A stretch of DNA of 64,000 nt. Origin: Roseateles noduli (lineage in GTDB: Bacteria; Pseudomonadota; Gammaproteobacteria; Burkholderiales; Burkholderiaceae_C). This document shows positions 1 through 9,900 of this stretch, one piece after another. The notes under the pieces were generated by a model that saw only the letters and a list, made by a program, of their open reading frames with translations, made no database searches and was not told where the DNA came from. The stretch spans positions 186,001 through 250,000 of the forward strand of contig NIOE01000003.1 in NCBI GenBank assembly GCA_002205125.1, in the 5' to 3' direction. A program made the translations under genes and the position numbers. The number at the start of each line of letters is the position of its first letter. Within the stretch, counting starts at the first letter, position 1.

Positions 1-1293
1 GCTGCGCGCAGCACCGATGACGACGTCGGACTGCGAATGGAACTTCGCCTCCAGCGCCGCATCGCTCATCGGCTTGTGCAGCGAGCCGATCGCATGTTCG
101 ACGAACACGTGCACGCGGCGGCCGTCGCGCAGCACGGCGGTCATGTCGACCGAGGCCTCGTCGATGCTGTCGTCCACCGTGGCGACGACCTTGCGGCGCA
201 GCGCGACGACGTCCTCGCGGTTGACGATCGCGTCGTCGTACTCCGGCTCGCCGGCGCGGCCGAAGATCAGCCCGGCCGACACGCCGTGATAGACGCTGAA
301 CTTGCCCTGCAGGCCGTCCGCCGGCTCCTTCTTGCCGGTGAGTTCCAGCACCAGCGAGTGCACCTTGAGCTCGATGCGCTCGACGTCCTCGGGCCTCACG
401 CCCTGCTCGCGGAGCTGCACGGCGGCGTCGATGCTCGGGTGGATGACGATGCCGCAGGCGAAGGGCTTGTAGGTGTTGAAGGAGATCTCGAAACGCTCGC
501 CGAGTTCGTCGGTGGCCTCGTTCCAGGCGTACTTCGTCGACACCACCTGCGCGAAGCCGCGCGGCGCTTCCAGCGCGCGCGGGCTGGCCGTGTAGCCGTG
601 CTTCGCGAGCAGCGCCGACAGCAGTCCGGCGCGCGCCGCGCCGCCCGGGTGGAAGGGCTTGGTCATCGTGCCGAACTGCTCGCGCAGGCCCACGGGCTGC
701 GAAGCGGCGATGCCCAGCGCCATCTGGGTCTGGTGCTCGTCCAGGCCGAGCAGCCGCGCGCAGGCCGCCGCGGCGCCCAGCGTGCCGGTGGAGCCGGTGA
801 TGTGCCAGCCGCGGTCGTAGTGCTCCGGATAGACCAGGTTGCCCATGCGGCAGGACACGTCGATGCCCAGCACCATCGCGTCGATCAGCTGCCGGCCGGA
901 CAGGCCGAGGTGCTCGGCCAGCGCGAGCGCGGCGGACGCCACCGGACCCGCCGGATGGATGATGGTCTTCAGGTGGGTGTCGTCGAAGTCGAAGGTGTGC
1001 GAGCTGATGCCGTTGAGCAGCGCGGCGCCGGCCATGTCGACCTTCTCGGCGCGGCCGAGGACGCTGGCCTGCGCGGAAGGCTCCAGCATCTGCACGGCGG
1101 CCAGCGCCGCGTGCATCGCCTCGTGATCGGCGGCGCCGACGGCGCAGCCGGCCCAGTTCATGAAGGTGCGATGGGCTTCGTGGTCCACCGCGTCGCTCCA
1201 GCCGCGCGACGGATGCGTGGCCACATGGCGGGCGAGGATCTGGGTGATGGGCGGAGCGTTGTGGTCGGCGGCGACCTGGGTATTGCGTGCCAT
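1..1293 (-). CDS. MmgE/PrpD family protein, C-terminus cut by the window edge
   Basis: This reads as an MmgE/PrpD-fold protein, the family of 2-methylcitrate dehydratase and cis-aconitate decarboxylase; the substrate here is unknown. The start is the ATG at 1293 and the frame stays open to base 1, giving 431 codons, so only the last residues are missing. Family-typical stretches include the early FDFDDTH segment, the LGIDVSCRMG helix and HITGSTGTLGAAAA, followed by KPFACGIVIHPSIDAA in the second domain. It is the last gene of a run with a GntR regulator and a Bug-type binding protein, which suggests uptake and breakdown of a (tri)carboxylate. Family assignment is firm; the reaction is not. 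Confidence 0.85.
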   Translation of the reverse strand, partial: MARNTQVAADHNAPPITQILARHVATHPSRGWSDAVDHEAHRTFMNWAGCAVGAADHEAMHAALAAVQMLEPSAQASVLGRAEKVDMAGAALLNGISSHTFDFDDTHLKTIIHPAGPVASAALALAEHLGLSGRQLIDAMVLGIDVSCRMGNLVYPEHYDRGWHITGSTGTLGAAAACARLLGLDEHQTQMALGIAASQPVGLREQFGTMTKPFHPGGAARAGLLSALLAKHGYTASPRALEAPRGFAQVVSTKYAWNEATDELGERFEISFNTYKPFACGIVIHPSIDAAVQLREQGVRPEDVERIELKVHSLVLELTGKKEPADGLQGKFSVYHGVSAGLIFGRAGEPEYDDAIVNREDVVALRRKVVATVDDSIDEASVDMTAVLRDGRRVHVFVEHAIGSLHKPMSDAALEAKFHSQSDVVIGAARS

Positions 1294-1325
1294 GGTGTTC
1301 TCTCGTCCTTCGGTTCAGTCGTATG

Positions 1326-1361
1326 TCGGTTGTCGCGTCGGTGGTCGCGTCAGTTGTCGCG
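1326..1361. repeat. three 12-bp tandem units between binding-protein and PrpD genes
   Basis: Three consecutive 12-bp units, TCGGTTGTCGCG, TCGGTGGTCGCG and TCAGTTGTCGCG, lie in the 80-bp spacer between the stop of the binding-protein gene and the MmgE/PrpD start. A fourth degenerate unit may follow to 1373. No protein-coding role is evident. Confidence 0.6.
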
Positions 1362-1373
1362 TCGGTCGGCCGC

Positions 1374-2348
1374 TCAGTCGTCGACCTGGATCTTGCGGTC
1401 GCGCGCCAGCGCGGTCCAACGGGCCACCTCGGCCTGGATGTGATGGCCGAACTGCTCGGGGCTCATGGCCGTCGGATCGACGGCTTCGCCGGCCAGCTTC
1501 TCGCGCATGTCCGGCGCCTTGAGGATGGTGTTCAGCGTGGTGTTGAGCTGCTTGACGACGGCCGGCGGGATGCCGGCCGGACCGACCACGCCGTACCACT
1601 GCATCGCGTCGAAGCCCTTGAAGCCGGCCTCGATCAGCGTGGGCACGTCCTTGAGCGTCGGGTTGCGCGCGGTGCCGGTGACCGCCAGCGGCTTGACGCG
1701 GCCGGAGCGGATGTGCGGCAGCGCCGCGGCCAGGCCCGGGAACATTGCGTGGGTCTGTCCGCCCATCAGGTCGGTGAAGGCCGGCGCGATGCCGCGATAG
1801 GGCACGTGCAGCATGAAGACGCCGGCCTGCTGCTTGAACAGTTCCATCACCAGCTGCGTCAGCGAGCCCACGCCCGAGGAGCCGTAGCTCAGCTTGCCGG
1901 GGTTCTTGCGGCAGTACTCGATGAAGCCCTTGAGGTCGTTGACCGGCACCGAGGTGTTGACCACCAGCACGTTGGGCGTGCCGCCGATCATGCCGATGGG
2001 GCTGAAGTCCTTGACCGCGTCGTAGGGCAGCTTGCGCGTGGCGGGGCTGGTGCCGTGCGTGGCCACGTAGCCCTGCATCAGCGTGTAGCCGTCGGCGGGC
2101 GCCTTGGCGGTGGCCTGCGTGGCGATCACGCCGCCGCCCCCGCCCATGTTGTCGACCACGAAGGTCTGGTTGAGCGCGTGGCCCCAGCGCTCGCAGACCG
2201 CGCGGCCGATGAAGTCGCTGCCGCCGCCCGCCGCGACGGGCACGATGTAGCGGATCGGCTTGCTGGGGAAGGTGTCCGCCGCCCAGGAGCGTCGTGCGGC
2301 GAGCAGCAACGCGGGAGCGGCGATCAGCACGGATCGTCGGTTCGTCAT
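1374..2348 (-). CDS. tripartite tricarboxylate transporter (Bug/TctC family) substrate-binding protein
   Basis: A 324-residue periplasmic solute-binding protein of the Bug family, which in Burkholderiales captures carboxylates and other small acids. The N-terminus MTNRRSVLIAAPALLLAARR followed by SWAAD is a signal peptide with cleavage expected after SWA. Family hallmarks are FPSKPIRYIVPVAAGGGSD near the mature start, the NMGGGGGVIA loop, and the later HVPYRGIAPAFTDLMGGQ segment. No TctA or TctB membrane subunits are nearby, which is common for this family, so the protein may work with a distant transporter or as a sensor. It sits between the GntR gene (87 bp upstream) and the MmgE/PrpD gene (80 bp downstream), probably one transcript. 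Confidence 0.93.
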   Translation of the reverse strand: MTNRRSVLIAAPALLLAARRSWAADTFPSKPIRYIVPVAAGGGSDFIGRAVCERWGHALNQTFVVDNMGGGGGVIATQATAKAPADGYTLMQGYVATHGTSPATRKLPYDAVKDFSPIGMIGGTPNVLVVNTSVPVNDLKGFIEYCRKNPGKLSYGSSGVGSLTQLVMELFKQQAGVFMLHVPYRGIAPAFTDLMGGQTHAMFPGLAAALPHIRSGRVKPLAVTGTARNPTLKDVPTLIEAGFKGFDAMQWYGVVGPAGIPPAVVKQLNTTLNTILKAPDMREKLAGEAVDPTAMSPEQFGHHIQAEVARWTALARDRKIQVDD

Positions 2349-2435
2349 GGTTTGTCTCCGGATGAAGCGGGGCTCTTGTGATGGCCCTCGTTCTTGCTTG
2401 GGTGGGATGTGCGCCGGCGCGCGCCCGGGGGCGGC

Positions 2436-3188
2436 CTAGCTCATGCCGTCGGCGGACCCCTGGCCGGCGGAGTGGCCCGGGTGGTCGCCGCCGGTCTTGC
2501 CTTCCGTCTCCAGCAGGCGACCGTGCGCCGCGTTGACGTGGTGTTCCTGCAGACGCTGGCACAGCGCGGCGTCGCCGTCGTCGAGGGCGGCGACGATCTG
2601 ATCGTGCTCCTCGATCGACACTTTCATGCCGACGTCGCGCGACAGGTTGCGCAGCCGCGAGAGATGCAGCTGCTGGACGATGCCCTGGTAGGTGCGCGTC
2701 AGCGGCTCGTTGTCGGTCGCCTCGACGATGGCCCAGTGGAACGCGAGGTTGGCGGCGTAATAAGCCTGCACGTCGCGGCGGCGGGCGTCGGCCTTCATCT
2801 CGCGACCCAGGGTCACGAGGCGCTTCACGAGCGCATCGCGCCGGGGGCGGTCGAGCGCCGCGGCGCGGCGGCCGGCGTGACCGTCGAGCAGGCTGCGCAG
2901 CTCGTAGAGGTTGGCGACCTCCTTGGGTTGGAGCACCCGCACGAAGACGCCGGCGTGCTTGCGGGCGGCGACCAGGCCGGTGCTCTCCAGCTCCCGCAGC
3001 GCCTCGCGCACGGGGACGCGGGACACGCGCAGGCGGGCGGCGACGTCGGGTTCGTTGATGCGCTGCCCGGGCGGCAGGTCGCCGCGCAGGATCGCGTTCA
3101 GCACCTCGTCGCGGACGAGCTTGGCAAGCGACGTGTCCCGCACGTCGGCGAGCAGGTCGGGGGAGGTGTCGGTGATCCAGGGGAGCAT
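2436..3188 (-). CDS. GntR family regulator with FCD ligand domain
   Basis: A 250-residue FadR-subfamily GntR regulator. The winged helix-turn-helix lies at about residues 18-85, with GDLPPGQRINEPDVAARLRV and the recognition segment SRVPVREALRELESTGLV. The rest is an all-helical FCD domain with the metal-binding pattern of the family (LRSLLDGHAGRRAA, then FHWAIVEATDN, then EEHDQIVAAL). It is first in a same-strand run with the binding protein and MmgE/PrpD genes. A palindrome starts two bases upstream of its ATG, so self-repression and control of the run are likely (inference). The effector is probably the transported acid or a derivative. Confidence 0.93.
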   Translation of the reverse strand: MLPWITDTSPDLLADVRDTSLAKLVRDEVLNAILRGDLPPGQRINEPDVAARLRVSRVPVREALRELESTGLVAARKHAGVFVRVLQPKEVANLYELRSLLDGHAGRRAAALDRPRRDALVKRLVTLGREMKADARRRDVQAYYAANLAFHWAIVEATDNEPLTRTYQGIVQQLHLSRLRNLSRDVGMKVSIEEHDQIVAALDDGDAALCQRLQEHHVNAAHGRLLETEGKTGGDHPGHSAGQGSADGMS

Positions 3189-3189
3189 T

Positions 3190-3212
3190 CGTCTATCGTA
3201 TACGATCAGACG
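3190..3212. promoter_or_regulatory. probable GntR/FCD operator
   Basis: The core ATCGTATACGAT at 3195-3206 is a perfect 12-bp palindrome. It is flanked by CGTCT on the left and AGACG on the right, with one extra base on the right, so the dyad covers 23 bp. It begins two bases before the start codon of the GntR-family gene. FCD-type GntR proteins bind short palindromes around a GT-AC core, so an autoregulatory operator is the likeliest reading. Confidence 0.7.
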
Positions 3213-3275
3213 AAATGGGCAAGGCGATGAATCGTTGCCTCGCTGTCATGGTGCGAATGGCGGCGCCTCAGCGCC

Positions 3276-4205
3276 TCAACGCCTGCCGAACCAGCGCCTG
3301 ACGCGCCGCTTCCAGTCCAGCCATTGCCGATGGCGCGAGCGGTCGATGCGCTTCACGTCGATCAGCGTGACATCGCCGCAGGCCGACATGGTGTGCAGCC
3401 CGCTGGCGAAGTCGCGATGCGCGAGGTCGCCGGTGAAGCTCGTCGGCAAGGCCTGGACCTCGACGGCGTCCGTCGACAGCCGGGTGAAGCGCACCCAGCG
3501 TGTCGCGCCGCCGTAGCCGTTGCGGCTGTCCTGGACCGGCAGGGTCACGAAGCCGTCCGCCCCGACGAAGGGCGTGCCGGCGGGTCGGGCGCCGTCGTGC
3601 GCGGACCTCACCGGATTGGCGCGGTGCGGCGTCCACGGTCCCTGCAGCGACGGCGCATGCGCGACGTGCAGCTCGCGCTGATCGCGCTTGTCCGGGCCGA
3701 TGACGGCGTAGAACATCCACCAGATCCCGTCGTGCCGCAGCAGCGACGCGTCCACCGCACGCACGCCCGGCAGCAGCGCGCAGACGCGCTCCCAGCGTTC
3801 CCAGCGCTCGGCGCCGTCCACCGCGCGGTAGAGGGCGACCTCTTCGGCCTGGCTGGACTCGGGGACCATCCAGACCTGACCCTCGTGCTCGAAGACGAAG
3901 GGATAGGAGAGGTGGAAGGGCGTCTGCAGCACCGGCCTGGGCGCGCTCCACGCGCCGCTGCTCAGGTCCAGCGTGAGGCGCTGCAGGTCGGCGCGCTTGG
4001 TGCGGTAGTCGAAGTTCTCGACGAACACGTGCAGCGCGTCGCCGTCGCGCAAGGCGAAGGGATCGGCGTAATAGCGCCAGTCGCCGGCCTCGGGCATCCA
4101 GACGATGCGGTCGCGCAGTTCGTGCAGACGTTCGGGGCTGAGCAGATCGATGCGCTCGGGAACGACGCCGACGGTCCAGAAGTCCGACTTCGGACGCTTA
4201 ACCAT
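3276..4205 (-). CDS. beta-propeller carbohydrate-related protein (GINT1 N-terminal-like)
   Basis: A 309-residue soluble protein rich in aromatic residues. The pattern of ADPFALRDGDALHVFVENF, YPFVFEHEGQVWMVPESS, DASLLRHDGIWWMFYAV and PAGTPFVGADGFVTLPVQD is that of five-bladed propellers related to glycoside hydrolase family 43/68 folds, found also at the N-terminus of glucosamine inositolphosphorylceramide transferase-like proteins. No signal peptide is visible. It ends 31 bp downstream of a GT4 glycosyltransferase on the same strand, so the two probably act on one surface glycan. The fold call is reasonable; enzymatic activity is not established. Confidence 0.65.
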   Translation of the reverse strand: MVKRPKSDFWTVGVVPERIDLLSPERLHELRDRIVWMPEAGDWRYYADPFALRDGDALHVFVENFDYRTKRADLQRLTLDLSSGAWSAPRPVLQTPFHLSYPFVFEHEGQVWMVPESSQAEEVALYRAVDGAERWERWERVCALLPGVRAVDASLLRHDGIWWMFYAVIGPDKRDQRELHVAHAPSLQGPWTPHRANPVRSAHDGARPAGTPFVGADGFVTLPVQDSRNGYGGATRWVRFTRLSTDAVEVQALPTSFTGDLAHRDFASGLHTMSACGDVTLIDVKRIDRSRHRQWLDWKRRVRRWFGRR

Positions 4206-4236
4206 GACAGGGGGCCATGAACATCAGCCGCAACGC

Positions 4237-5301
4237 TCAGCCGTGGCTCAGGCCGGCCAGGTCGTGCACCTGCGCGCCTTGGCGGTTCAGCACGTCCTGG
4301 TAGAGCGCCAGCGTGGCGCGCACCGCCGTGGAGCGGTCGTAGCGACGCATGTCGTACTCGACCGGGCGGCGGTTGTCGCGTTGCCGCTGCTCGATCGCGG
4401 CGGCGATCGCCCGGCCCATCGCCTGCGCGTCGTCGATCGGCACGATGGCCGATTGCGCCGGGTCCAGCATCTCGTTGGCGCCCAGCGTCGCGGTGGCCAC
4501 GATCGGCAGGCGCGCGCGCATGGCTTCGAGGATGGCCAGCGGGAACTGCTCCTCCCGCGACGAGGACACGTACAGGTCCATCTCGCCGAGCAGCTCGTCG
4601 ACGTTCCAGCGGAAGCCGAGCAGGTGGATGCGCTTGTCGTCGCCGCGCAGCGCCTCCAGCTCGGCGCGCTGCGGGCCTTCGCCGATCAGCACGAGGTGGG
4701 CGTTCGCCGGCGCGTGCTGCTGGAAGGCCTGGATCAGCGTGTGCATGCCCTTGGCCGCGTGCAGCCGGCCGACGCAGCCGATCACCGGCGCGGCGTGCGG
4801 GATGCCGAGCTCCATGCGCAGCGAGCCCGACGGCGCCTTCGACGCGCAGGACGCGGCGCTGCGTTCCGGGGCCCAGTTGTAGATGACGCGATGCATGCCG
4901 CCGAATTCCTTCAGGTGACCGACCTGCGCCGAATTGACGCACACCAGCGCATCCATGCGCGCGTGGTGATGCGTCTTGTACCCCACGTGCAGGGTGCCGA
5001 CCCGCGCGCTCTCCCGGGCCGCCGCCACCGCCTTGCAGGCGGGGCCGAGGTGGCCGTGGACGATGTCCGCGCCCAGCCTGGCCGCCAGACGTCGCACGCG
5101 CGCGCCGCGCAGCACCGGCAGGCGCAGGCCGTGGAAGCTGACGCGCTGGTCCAGCGCGTGCCGGACCGCGGATCCCGCCGGTCCGATCACATGGACCGTG
5201 TGGCCCAGCGCCGCCTGGGCGTTGGCCAGATCGACGCAGTGGTGTTCACCACCGGCGATGCGAGACGAGAAGACCACATGGACGATGGAGAGTGCGCGCA
5301 T
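4237..5301 (-). CDS. glycosyltransferase family 4 protein
   Basis: A 354-residue GT-B fold glycosyltransferase. The N-terminal half opens with MRALSIVHVVFSSRIAGGEH, the glycine-containing acceptor-side loop. The C-terminal nucleotide-sugar domain has VIGCVGRLHAAKGMHTLI, LVLIGEGPQRAEL, the SSSREEQFPLAILEAM segment with the family E-x7-E pair, and VATATLGANEML. It likely adds a sugar to a lipid-linked or surface glycan at the inner membrane. The propeller protein follows 31 bp downstream. Donor and acceptor cannot be read from the sequence. Confidence 0.92.
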   Translation of the reverse strand: MRALSIVHVVFSSRIAGGEHHCVDLANAQAALGHTVHVIGPAGSAVRHALDQRVSFHGLRLPVLRGARVRRLAARLGADIVHGHLGPACKAVAAARESARVGTLHVGYKTHHHARMDALVCVNSAQVGHLKEFGGMHRVIYNWAPERSAASCASKAPSGSLRMELGIPHAAPVIGCVGRLHAAKGMHTLIQAFQQHAPANAHLVLIGEGPQRAELEALRGDDKRIHLLGFRWNVDELLGEMDLYVSSSREEQFPLAILEAMRARLPIVATATLGANEMLDPAQSAIVPIDDAQAMGRAIAAAIEQRQRDNRRPVEYDMRRYDRSTAVRATLALYQDVLNRQGAQVHDLAGLSHG

Positions 5302-5714
5302 GACGTCGAATCGGCAAAAAGGATAAATAACGTCCGGAGTCTATTTCTTAACATTCAGCAATAGAGCGGGATTTCCCCCGAGATCGTGGGATGTACCGTG
5401 CGTCAATAGCAAAGGTGTGCGCAATTCCATGGGCGACGTTGACGCCAGGCGAACAATCGACCCGGACCGCCTGCGGGAAGTCATGGGGACGGAGGGTGTA
5501 GTGGCTACGGCGTCGAAGAAACTGCACGTAACCAAACCGGCAGCCGCCCGAGGGCGGGCGGCGGCGCGACGAAGCGCTGTTTCCCTGGGATGAACTGCAG
5601 GGGGTGACCATCTGCATGCAGGGTCATTGAAGTTAAGCTAGCGCGCCTTTTTGCGGCTTTCGCACGAAGGACACATCTTTACGCCACCTGCCACGTTCCC
5701 CCGGAGCCCGCTTC
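5302..5714. other. 413-bp divergent intergenic region, no gene supported
   Basis: This gap separates the minus-strand GT4 gene from the plus-strand efflux adaptor gene and must hold both promoters. It is more AT-rich than its surroundings. A perfect 8-bp hairpin, GCCGCCCG at 5543-5550 and CGGGCGGC at 5555-5562 with loop AGGG, lies in it but has no T tract on the plus strand. Short open frames here show no family signature or ribosome binding site, and I see no sigma-54-type promoter. Confidence 0.5.
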
Positions 5715-6974
5715 ATGCTGCGTCTGTCGCTGATTGCCCTTGTCGTTGCGTCCCTGCTCGCCGGTTGCGGCAAGTCCTCTCCCGACAAGAAGGCATCGCC
5801 CGCGGCCGAGGCGGCCAGCGCCGCCAGCCTGCTGGTGTCCGCCGAGGACGTCCAGACGCTGGGCGTCAGCGCCTACGCGAGCGGCCCGGTGATCACCGGT
5901 TCGATCCAGCCGGAACGCCGTGCCGACCTGCGCGCCGAACTGCAGGCGATCGTGCTGCAGGTCTATAAAGAGAACGGCGAGCGCGTGAAGCGCGGCGACC
6001 TGCTGGTGCGCCTGGACGACACCGCCATCCGCGACACCGTCCAGTCGGCCGACGAATCCGCCCGGGCGGCCTCGCAGAGCTTCGAGCAGGCCGAGCGTCA
6101 ATATCAGCGGCTGAAGACGCTGCAGGCGCAGGGCATGAGCTCCATCCAGGCGATGGAAGACGCCGAGATCCGCCGCAACAACGCGCAGAGCGACCTGGTC
6201 GCCGCCCGCGCCCGCGTGGCCACGGCGCGCCAGCAGCAGCAGCGCACCGAGGTGCGCGCGCCCTTCGACGGCGTCGTCAGCGACCGCAAGGTGTCGCCGG
6301 GCGACTCGGCGCAGATCGGCAAGGAACTGATCAAGGTGATGGACCCGGCCTCGATGCGCTTCGAAGGCCTGGTCTCCGCGGACCGGATGTCCGAGCTCAA
6401 GCTCGGGCAGGTGGTGTACTTCCGCGTCAACGGTTATCCGCAGGTGGACTTCCAGGGCAAGGTGCGCCGCATCGCGCAGGCCGCCAATGCCAACACGCGT
6501 CAGGTCGAGGTGCTGGTGGACTTCGCCGGCGCCCAGCAGCCCGGCGTGGCGGGTCTCTACGCCGAAGGCCGCGTGCAGACCAACAGCGTCTCGGCGCTGA
6601 TGGTGGCGGACAGCGCGCTGGTGCGCGAGGGCGACAAGTCCTTCGTCTGGCGCGTGGACGGCGGCAAGGTCGCCAAGACCCCCGTGAACCTGGGTGCGCG
6701 CGACGACCGCCAGGGCCTCTACGTGGTCACCAGCGGCGTGAAGCAGGGCGATCGCATCCTGCGCAGCCCGACCAGCACGCTGCTCGACGGTCAGCGCGTC
6801 GAATTGAGCAAGACGGCCGTCAGCGCCGCCGGCACGCCCAGTCCGGCCAAGGGCCTGACGACCACCACGGGCGCTCCGGCGGCCGGCTCGACGACCTCGG
6901 GTTCGACGACGTCCGGATCGACGGCCGCGCCGCTGCCCGTGCTGCCGGTGGCCTCGGCCGCTTCGGCCCAGTGA
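5715..6974 (+). CDS. RND efflux periplasmic adaptor lipoprotein
   Basis: A 419-residue membrane fusion protein that links an inner-membrane RND pump to an outer-membrane channel. The N-terminus MLRLSLIALVVASLLAGCGK ends in a lipobox (LLAGC), so it is a lipoprotein. The order is lipoyl half (GSIQPERRADLRAELQAIVL, GERVKRGDLLVRLDD), a coiled-coil hairpin at about 90-160, the second lipoyl half (RTEVRAPFDGVVSDRKVSPG), then beta-barrel domains. The C-terminus is low complexity, with a TSGST unit repeated. The permease gene starts 20 bp downstream. No outer-membrane channel gene is present, so the pump probably borrows a TolC/OprM-type protein. Confidence 0.95.
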   Translation: MLRLSLIALVVASLLAGCGKSSPDKKASPAAEAASAASLLVSAEDVQTLGVSAYASGPVITGSIQPERRADLRAELQAIVLQVYKENGERVKRGDLLVRLDDTAIRDTVQSADESARAASQSFEQAERQYQRLKTLQAQGMSSIQAMEDAEIRRNNAQSDLVAARARVATARQQQQRTEVRAPFDGVVSDRKVSPGDSAQIGKELIKVMDPASMRFEGLVSADRMSELKLGQVVYFRVNGYPQVDFQGKVRRIAQAANANTRQVEVLVDFAGAQQPGVAGLYAEGRVQTNSVSALMVADSALVREGDKSFVWRVDGGKVAKTPVNLGARDDRQGLYVVTSGVKQGDRILRSPTSTLLDGQRVELSKTAVSAAGTPSPAKGLTTTTGAPAAGSTTSGSTTSGSTAAPLPVLPVASAASAQ

Positions 6975-6994
6975 CGCGTCCAGGAGCCTGAACC

Positions 6995-9900
6995 ATGTTC
7001 CTCTCCAATTTCTCGGTCAAGAAGCCGATCGCGATGATCGTGATCATCATCGGCTTGATGGCCCTGGGGCTGCTGGCCCTGTCCAAGCTGCGCGTCAACG
7101 AGCGGCCCGACGTCGACCTGCCGCTGCTGGTGGTCAGCATCAGCTATCCCGGCGCGTCGCCGGAGACCTCCGAGCGCGAGATCGTCAACCGCATCGAGAA
7201 GTCGCTGCAGAGCATCTCCGGCGTGAACGAGGTGCGGTCGACCTCGGGCGAAGGCTCGGCGCAGCTGCTGCTGTTCTTCAACTTCGACAAGAACATGATC
7301 GAGGCGGCCGACGAGGTCCGCAACGCGATCGCGGCGGTCCGGCACAAGCTGCCGACCGAGATGCGCGAGCCGGTGCTGCAGCGCGTCGACCCGTCGGCGC
7401 AGCCCATCATGCAGCTGGCGCTGTCGTCCAGCAGCCAGTCGCACGCCGAGATCTCGCGGATGGCCGAGGACCAGTTCGCCGACCGCTTCCGCGCCATCCC
7501 GGGCGCGGCGACGGTGACGGTGAACGGCTCGCTCAAGCGCGAGCTGTCGGTGCTGCTGAACGCGCAGAAGCTGCGTGAGTTCAACGTCTCGGTGACCGAG
7601 GTCGTCAACGCGCTGCGCATGCAGAACACGACGGCGCCGGTGGGCAAGGTGCGCGGACAGCTCGAGGATCAGAGCATCCGGCTGCTGGGCCGCATCGAGT
7701 CGCCGGCCGACTTCAACCAGATCGTGGTCAAGCGCTCGGGCAGCGAGCTGATCCGCCTGGGCCAGGTGGCCACGGTGCAGGACGGCTTCGCCGAGCAGAC
7801 CGGCCTGTCGGTGCGCAACGGCCATCCGAACGTCGGCATCATGGTGACGCGCTCGCGCGACGCCTCGACGGTGAGCGTGGCCAAGGAGGTCCGCAAGCTG
7901 GTCGAGGAGATCGACAAGACGCTGCCCAAGGGCACCAAGCTCGAAGTCGTGCAGGACGGCGGGCAGGACGCGCAGGACAGCCTGAACAACGTGATCCACG
8001 CGCTGGTGTTCGGCGCGGGGCTGACGATCTTCGTGGTCTACGTGTTCCTGAACTCGTGGCGCTCGACGATGATCACGGCGCTGTCGCTGCCGACCTCGGT
8101 GATCGCGGCCTTCATCGCGGTCTGGCTGTGCGGCTTCACGCTGAACTTCATGAGCCTGCTGGGCCTGTCGCTGGCGATCGGGGTGCTGATCGACGACGCG
8201 ATCGTGGTGCGCGAGAACATCGTGCGCCACATGGAGCGCGGCGCCGACCGCCGCACCGCGGCGCTCAAGGGCACGGCCGAGATCGGCCTGGCCGTCGCGG
8301 CGACGACCTTCTCCATCGTGGCCGTGTTCATCCCGGTGGCCTTCATGCCGGGCGTGTCCGGCGAATGGTTCCGGCCGTTCGGGCTGACCGTGGTGGCCTC
8401 GGTGCTGGTGTCGCTGTTCATCTCCTTCACCCTGGACCCGATGCTGTCGGCGTTCTGGGGCGACCCCCCGGGGCACCATGAAGCGCCGAAGACGAACTGG
8501 GTGTCGAAGAAGCTGCACGGCTTCAACGAATGGTTCGACCGCCAGGCCGACGGCTACGGCCACGTCATCGCCTGGGCGCTGCATCACCGCACCTGGATGG
8601 CCGTGTTCGCGGTCCTGAGCTTCGTGCTGGCGATCTTCCTGCAGGCCACGCTGGGCGGCACGAGCTTCCTGCCGGCGTCGGATTCGGGGACCATCGCCAT
8701 CGAGGTCCGCACGCCGGCCTCGTCCAGCCTCGAGTACGCACGGCTCAAGATGGGCGCCGCCTCCGCGCTGGCGCGCGAGATGCCCGAGACCGTGGCCACC
8801 AACGAGAGCGTGAACGCCAGCGGCGGCCGCGTCTACGTGGACCTGGGCAAGAGCACCAAACGCAAGCGCAGCGCGGCCGAGATCGCCGCGGACCTGCGCA
8901 CGCGCGTGGCGCGGCTGGTCGGGGCGGAGTACGTGGTGCTCGACGACCTGAACAACGGCGCGCAGAAGCCGGTGCAGATCCGGTTCTCGGGCGCGGACTC
9001 GCGCAAGCTGATGGAGATCACCACCGACTACATGGAGAAGCTGCGCCGCGTGCCCGGCGCGGTGGACGTGGGCCTGTCGGAACAGGATCCGCAGAACGAG
9101 CTGCAGATCGAGCTCAACCGCGGCCTGGCCAACACGCTGGGGATCTCGGTGGGCGACGCGGCCAACTCCCTGCGCGTGGCCTTCGCCGGCGTGGAGGTCG
9201 GCGACTGGATCGACCCGAGCAGCGAGACGCGCGACGTCGCGGTGCGGCTGGCGCCGGAGGACCGGGTCGACGCGAGCAACATCGAGCGCCTGCCGATCGC
9301 CGTGACCGGCGCCGGCGTGATGGTGCCGCTGGAGCAGATCGCCACGGTGACCATGGGCAAGGGCCCGGCCAAGATCCAGCACGCGGACGGCAAGCGGATG
9401 ATCGCGGTGTCGGCCAACGCGCACGGCCGCTCGCCGGGCGAGGTCACCAGCGACGCGCTGAAGCTGGCCAAGTCGATCAACTTCCCGCCCGGTTACGGCA
9501 TCGAGCTGGCGGGCGCGGCCAAGGACCAGCAGGAGGTGTTCAGCGCGATGGGCATCGCGCTGGCCTCGGGCATCGGCCTGATGTACCTGATCCTCGTGAT
9601 GCAGTTCGGCAGCTTCACCGCGCCGCTGGGCGTGATGCTGTCGTTGCCGCTGTCGCTGATCGGCGTGGTGGTGGCGCTGCTGCTGACCAAGGGCACGCTG
9701 AACCTGATGAGCTTCATCGGGATCATCATGCTGGCGGGCCTGGTGGCGAAGAACGCCATCCTGCTGCTGGACGCCGCGCGCCAGGAGGAGGCCGCCGGCG
9801 TGCCGCGCGAGGAGGCGCTGATGCATGCGGGCCGCAAGCGCTTCCGCCCGATCCTGATGACGACCTTCGCGCTGATCGCCGGCATGCTGCCGGTGGCGGT

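Noticed and set aside
37-1443. Long plus-strand open frame across the MmgE/PrpD gene
   Set aside because: It has the Arg/Ala/Val-rich composition of an antisense shadow in GC-rich DNA; the minus-strand frame carries family motifs and runs off the window edge.
5543-5562. Perfect 8-bp hairpin as a terminator
   Set aside because: There is no T tract on the plus strand and no gene ends there.
5341-5617. Short minus-strand frames in the gap before the efflux adaptor gene
   Set aside because: No ribosome site, no family signature and skewed composition; treated as noncoding.
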